From: Mycobacterium colombiense
Lineage (GTDB): Bacteria > Actinomycetota > Actinomycetes > Mycobacteriales > Mycobacteriaceae
DNA: 64,000 bases
Direction: 5' to 3'
Assembly: GCF_001665835.1 (NCBI RefSeq)
Contig: NZ_LZSX01000065.1
Location: 1-64,000, forward strand
Part shown: positions 62,715 through 64,000 of the stretch, one piece after another
Layout of the letters: each line of letters starts with the position of its first letter
Numbering within the stretch: the stretch's first letter is position 1
Translations under genes and position numbers: made by a program
The notes under the pieces: generated by a model
Database searches by the model: none
What the model was told of the DNA's origin: nothing
What the model saw: the letters and a program-made list of their open reading frames with translations, nothing else

Positions 62715-63983
62715 GTGACCAGTCCTCAAAAGAAGTTGACCGCCGATCAGCGGAACTCCTTCATCGCGGCGCTCCTAGGTTGGACGATGGACGCCTTCGA
62801 CTATTTCATCGTGGTGCTCGTCTACGCCGACATCGCCAAGACGTTCCACCACAGCAAGGCCGAGGTCGCGTTCGTCACCACGGCCACCCTGATGATGCGA
62901 CCCGTCGGCGCACTGCTCTTCGGGCTGTGGGCCGACCGCGTCGGCCGGCGACTGCCGCTGATGGTCGACGTCATGTTCTATTCCGTGGTGGGCTTCCTGT
63001 GCGCGTTCGCGCCGAACTTCACCGTGCTGGTCATCCTGCGCCTGCTGTATGGCATCGGCATGGGCGGCGAGTGGGGGCTCGGCGCCGCGCTGGCCATGGA
63101 GAAGGTTCCCGTCGAGCGACGCGGGTTCTTTTCCGGGCTGCTGCAGGAGGGGTACGCGTTCGGCTACCTGCTGGCGAGCGTCGCCTCATTGGTGGTGATC
63201 GACTGGCTCGGGCTGTCGTGGCGGTGGCTGTTCGGCTTGAGCATCGTTCCCGGCCTGATCAGCCTGGTCATCCGCTACCGGGTGGAAGAGTCCGAGGTGT
63301 GGGAGGCCGCGCAGGACCAGATGAAGCTCACCAGCACCCGAATCCGCGACGTGCTGCGCAACGGCGCAATCATCCGTCGGTTCATCTACCTGGCGTTGCT
63401 GATGACGGCGTTCAACTGGATGAGCCACGGCACGCAGGATGTCTACCCCACCTTCCTGGGGGCACACACCAACCACGGCGCCAACCTGGCCAGCACGACG
63501 GTCAAGTGGATCGTGGTGGTCTACAACGTCGGCGCCATCATCGGCGGGCTCGTCTTCGGCACCCTGTCGCAGCGATTCAGCCGCCGCTACACCGTCGTCT
63601 TCTGTGCGATCTTGGCACTGCCGATCGTGCCGTTGTTCGCGTACTCACGCACCGCGGCGATGCTGTGCCTGGGTTCGTTCTTGATGCAGTTGTTCGTGCA
63701 GGGCGCCTGGGGCGTGATTCCGGCCCACCTCACCGAGATGTCCCCGGATGCCATCCGCGGCCTCTACCCCGGCGTGACCTATCAGCTCGGAAACCTGCTG
63801 GCGGCGTTCAACTTGCCGATCCAGGAACGCCTCGCCGAATCACACGGCTACCCGTTTGCTCTGGCGGCGACCATCGTGCCGGTGCTGATCACGGTCGCGG
63901 TGCTTACGCTGATCGGGAAGGACGCCACCGGGATCCGGTTCGGCACCACCGAAAGCGCCTTCCTGGCAAGCGAAGTGACGTGA
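62715..63983 (+). CDS. nanT: MFS transporter NanT-like (Rv1902c orthologue)
   Basis: A 422-residue sugar/acid-proton symporter-type transporter with 12 predicted helices. Signatures are [37 protein letters not shown] (the GxxxDRxGRR loop), [18 protein letters not shown] and [19 protein letters not shown]. tuberculosis Rv1902c is annotated as a sialic-acid transporter; this substrate is not proven here. The GTG at 62715 is used; an ATG at 62667 would add 16 residues. Its role with the divergent amidohydrolase is suggested by position. Confidence 0.87.
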   Translation: MTSPQKKLTADQRNSFIAALLGWTMDAFDYFIVVLVYADIAKTFHHSKAEVAFVTTATLMMRPVGALLFGLWADRVGRRLPLMVDVMFYSVVGFLCAFAPNFTVLVILRLLYGIGMGGEWGLGAALAMEKVPVERRGFFSGLLQEGYAFGYLLASVASLVVIDWLGLSWRWLFGLSIVPGLISLVIRYRVEESEVWEAAQDQMKLTSTRIRDVLRNGAIIRRFIYLALLMTAFNWMSHGTQDVYPTFLGAHTNHGANLASTTVKWIVVVYNVGAIIGGLVFGTLSQRFSRRYTVVFCAILALPIVPLFAYSRTAAMLCLGSFLMQLFVQGAWGVIPAHLTEMSPDAIRGLYPGVTYQLGNLLAAFNLPIQERLAESHGYPFALAATIVPVLITVAVLTLIGKDATGIRFGTTESAFLASEVT

Positions 63984-64000
63984 CGCTATTCGCTGTTGTC

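Overview
The window is high-G+C actinobacterial DNA and almost certainly comes from a mycobacterium outside the M. tuberculosis complex. Markers are a PPE-SVP protein, two CULP-type cutinases (CFP21-like and Cut2-like), a furA-katG pair with a leaderless furA promoter, an L,D-transpeptidase, a fatty-acyl-AMP ligase of the FadD31 type, a full-length AceA/Icl2, and a long stretch that follows M. tuberculosis gene order in reverse: Rv1932 (tpx), Rv1931c, Rv1930c, Rv1928c, Rv1927, Rv1925 (fadD31), then Rv1915/Rv1916 (aceA), Rv1913, Rv1911c (lppC), Rv1906c, Rv1905c (aao), Rv1903 and Rv1902c (nanT). Rv names are orthology calls from memory of the protein sequences and were not computed.

Layout. 1-1,016: a rearranged left edge in which a CFP21-like cutinase is split into two oppositely oriented pieces sharing a 49-bp inverted repeat; the first 70 bp copy part of the neighbouring coiled-coil gene. 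1.0-8.7 kb: coiled-coil and CsbD-like stress-type proteins, a thioredoxin-fold protein, a zinc alcohol dehydrogenase, several very small genes (one an Arg-rich 33-codon ORF coupled to a DUF6480-like gene), a MOSC protein, a C39-like lipoprotein and a PPE-SVP protein with a SHOCT-like tail. 9.2-13.8 kb: a GT1 glycosyltransferase and methyltransferase, and an FAD oxidoreductase fused to a Rieske domain. 14.0-18.1 kb: L,D-transpeptidase, furA, katG. 19.2-23.9 kb: an operator-controlled GT4 / methyltransferase / alpha-alpha-toroid trio facing a fourth enzyme, then cut2. 24.8-25.7 kb: gene-poor, decayed-looking DNA with one small ORF. 25.7-36.3 kb: GH16 glucanase, methyltransferases, aldehyde dehydrogenase, VOC/AraC pair, a TetR-controlled methyltransferase-acyltransferase pair, SDR, acyl-CoA-dehydrogenase-like flavoprotein and an NYN nuclease.

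36.3-42.8 kb is the Rv1932-Rv1925 block, with a lipase/beta-lactamase-domain remnant where M. tuberculosis has mpt63. 43.0-46.1 kb holds small exported low-complexity proteins and an LLM flavoprotein. 46.4-51.6 kb is the aceA-Rv1913-lppC block, interrupted by an ArsR/AHSA1 pair. Between lppC and the Rv1906c orthologue, where M. tuberculosis carries katG-furA, there are instead about 7.8 kb of accessory genes: a class 3 lipase, a phytoene-desaturase-like FAD enzyme, two TetR regulators with clear palindromic operators, and a tightly coupled operon (alpha/beta hydrolase, eroded tautomerase, nitronate monooxygenase, CMD-family protein, nitroreductase, SRPBCC). That operon and the 19-23 kb glycosyltransferase/toroid locus are the best candidates for undescribed systems. 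The window ends with aao, a holin-like membrane protein, an amidohydrolase and the nanT-type transporter.

No rRNA, tRNA, CRISPR array, integrase or insertion sequence was recognised.
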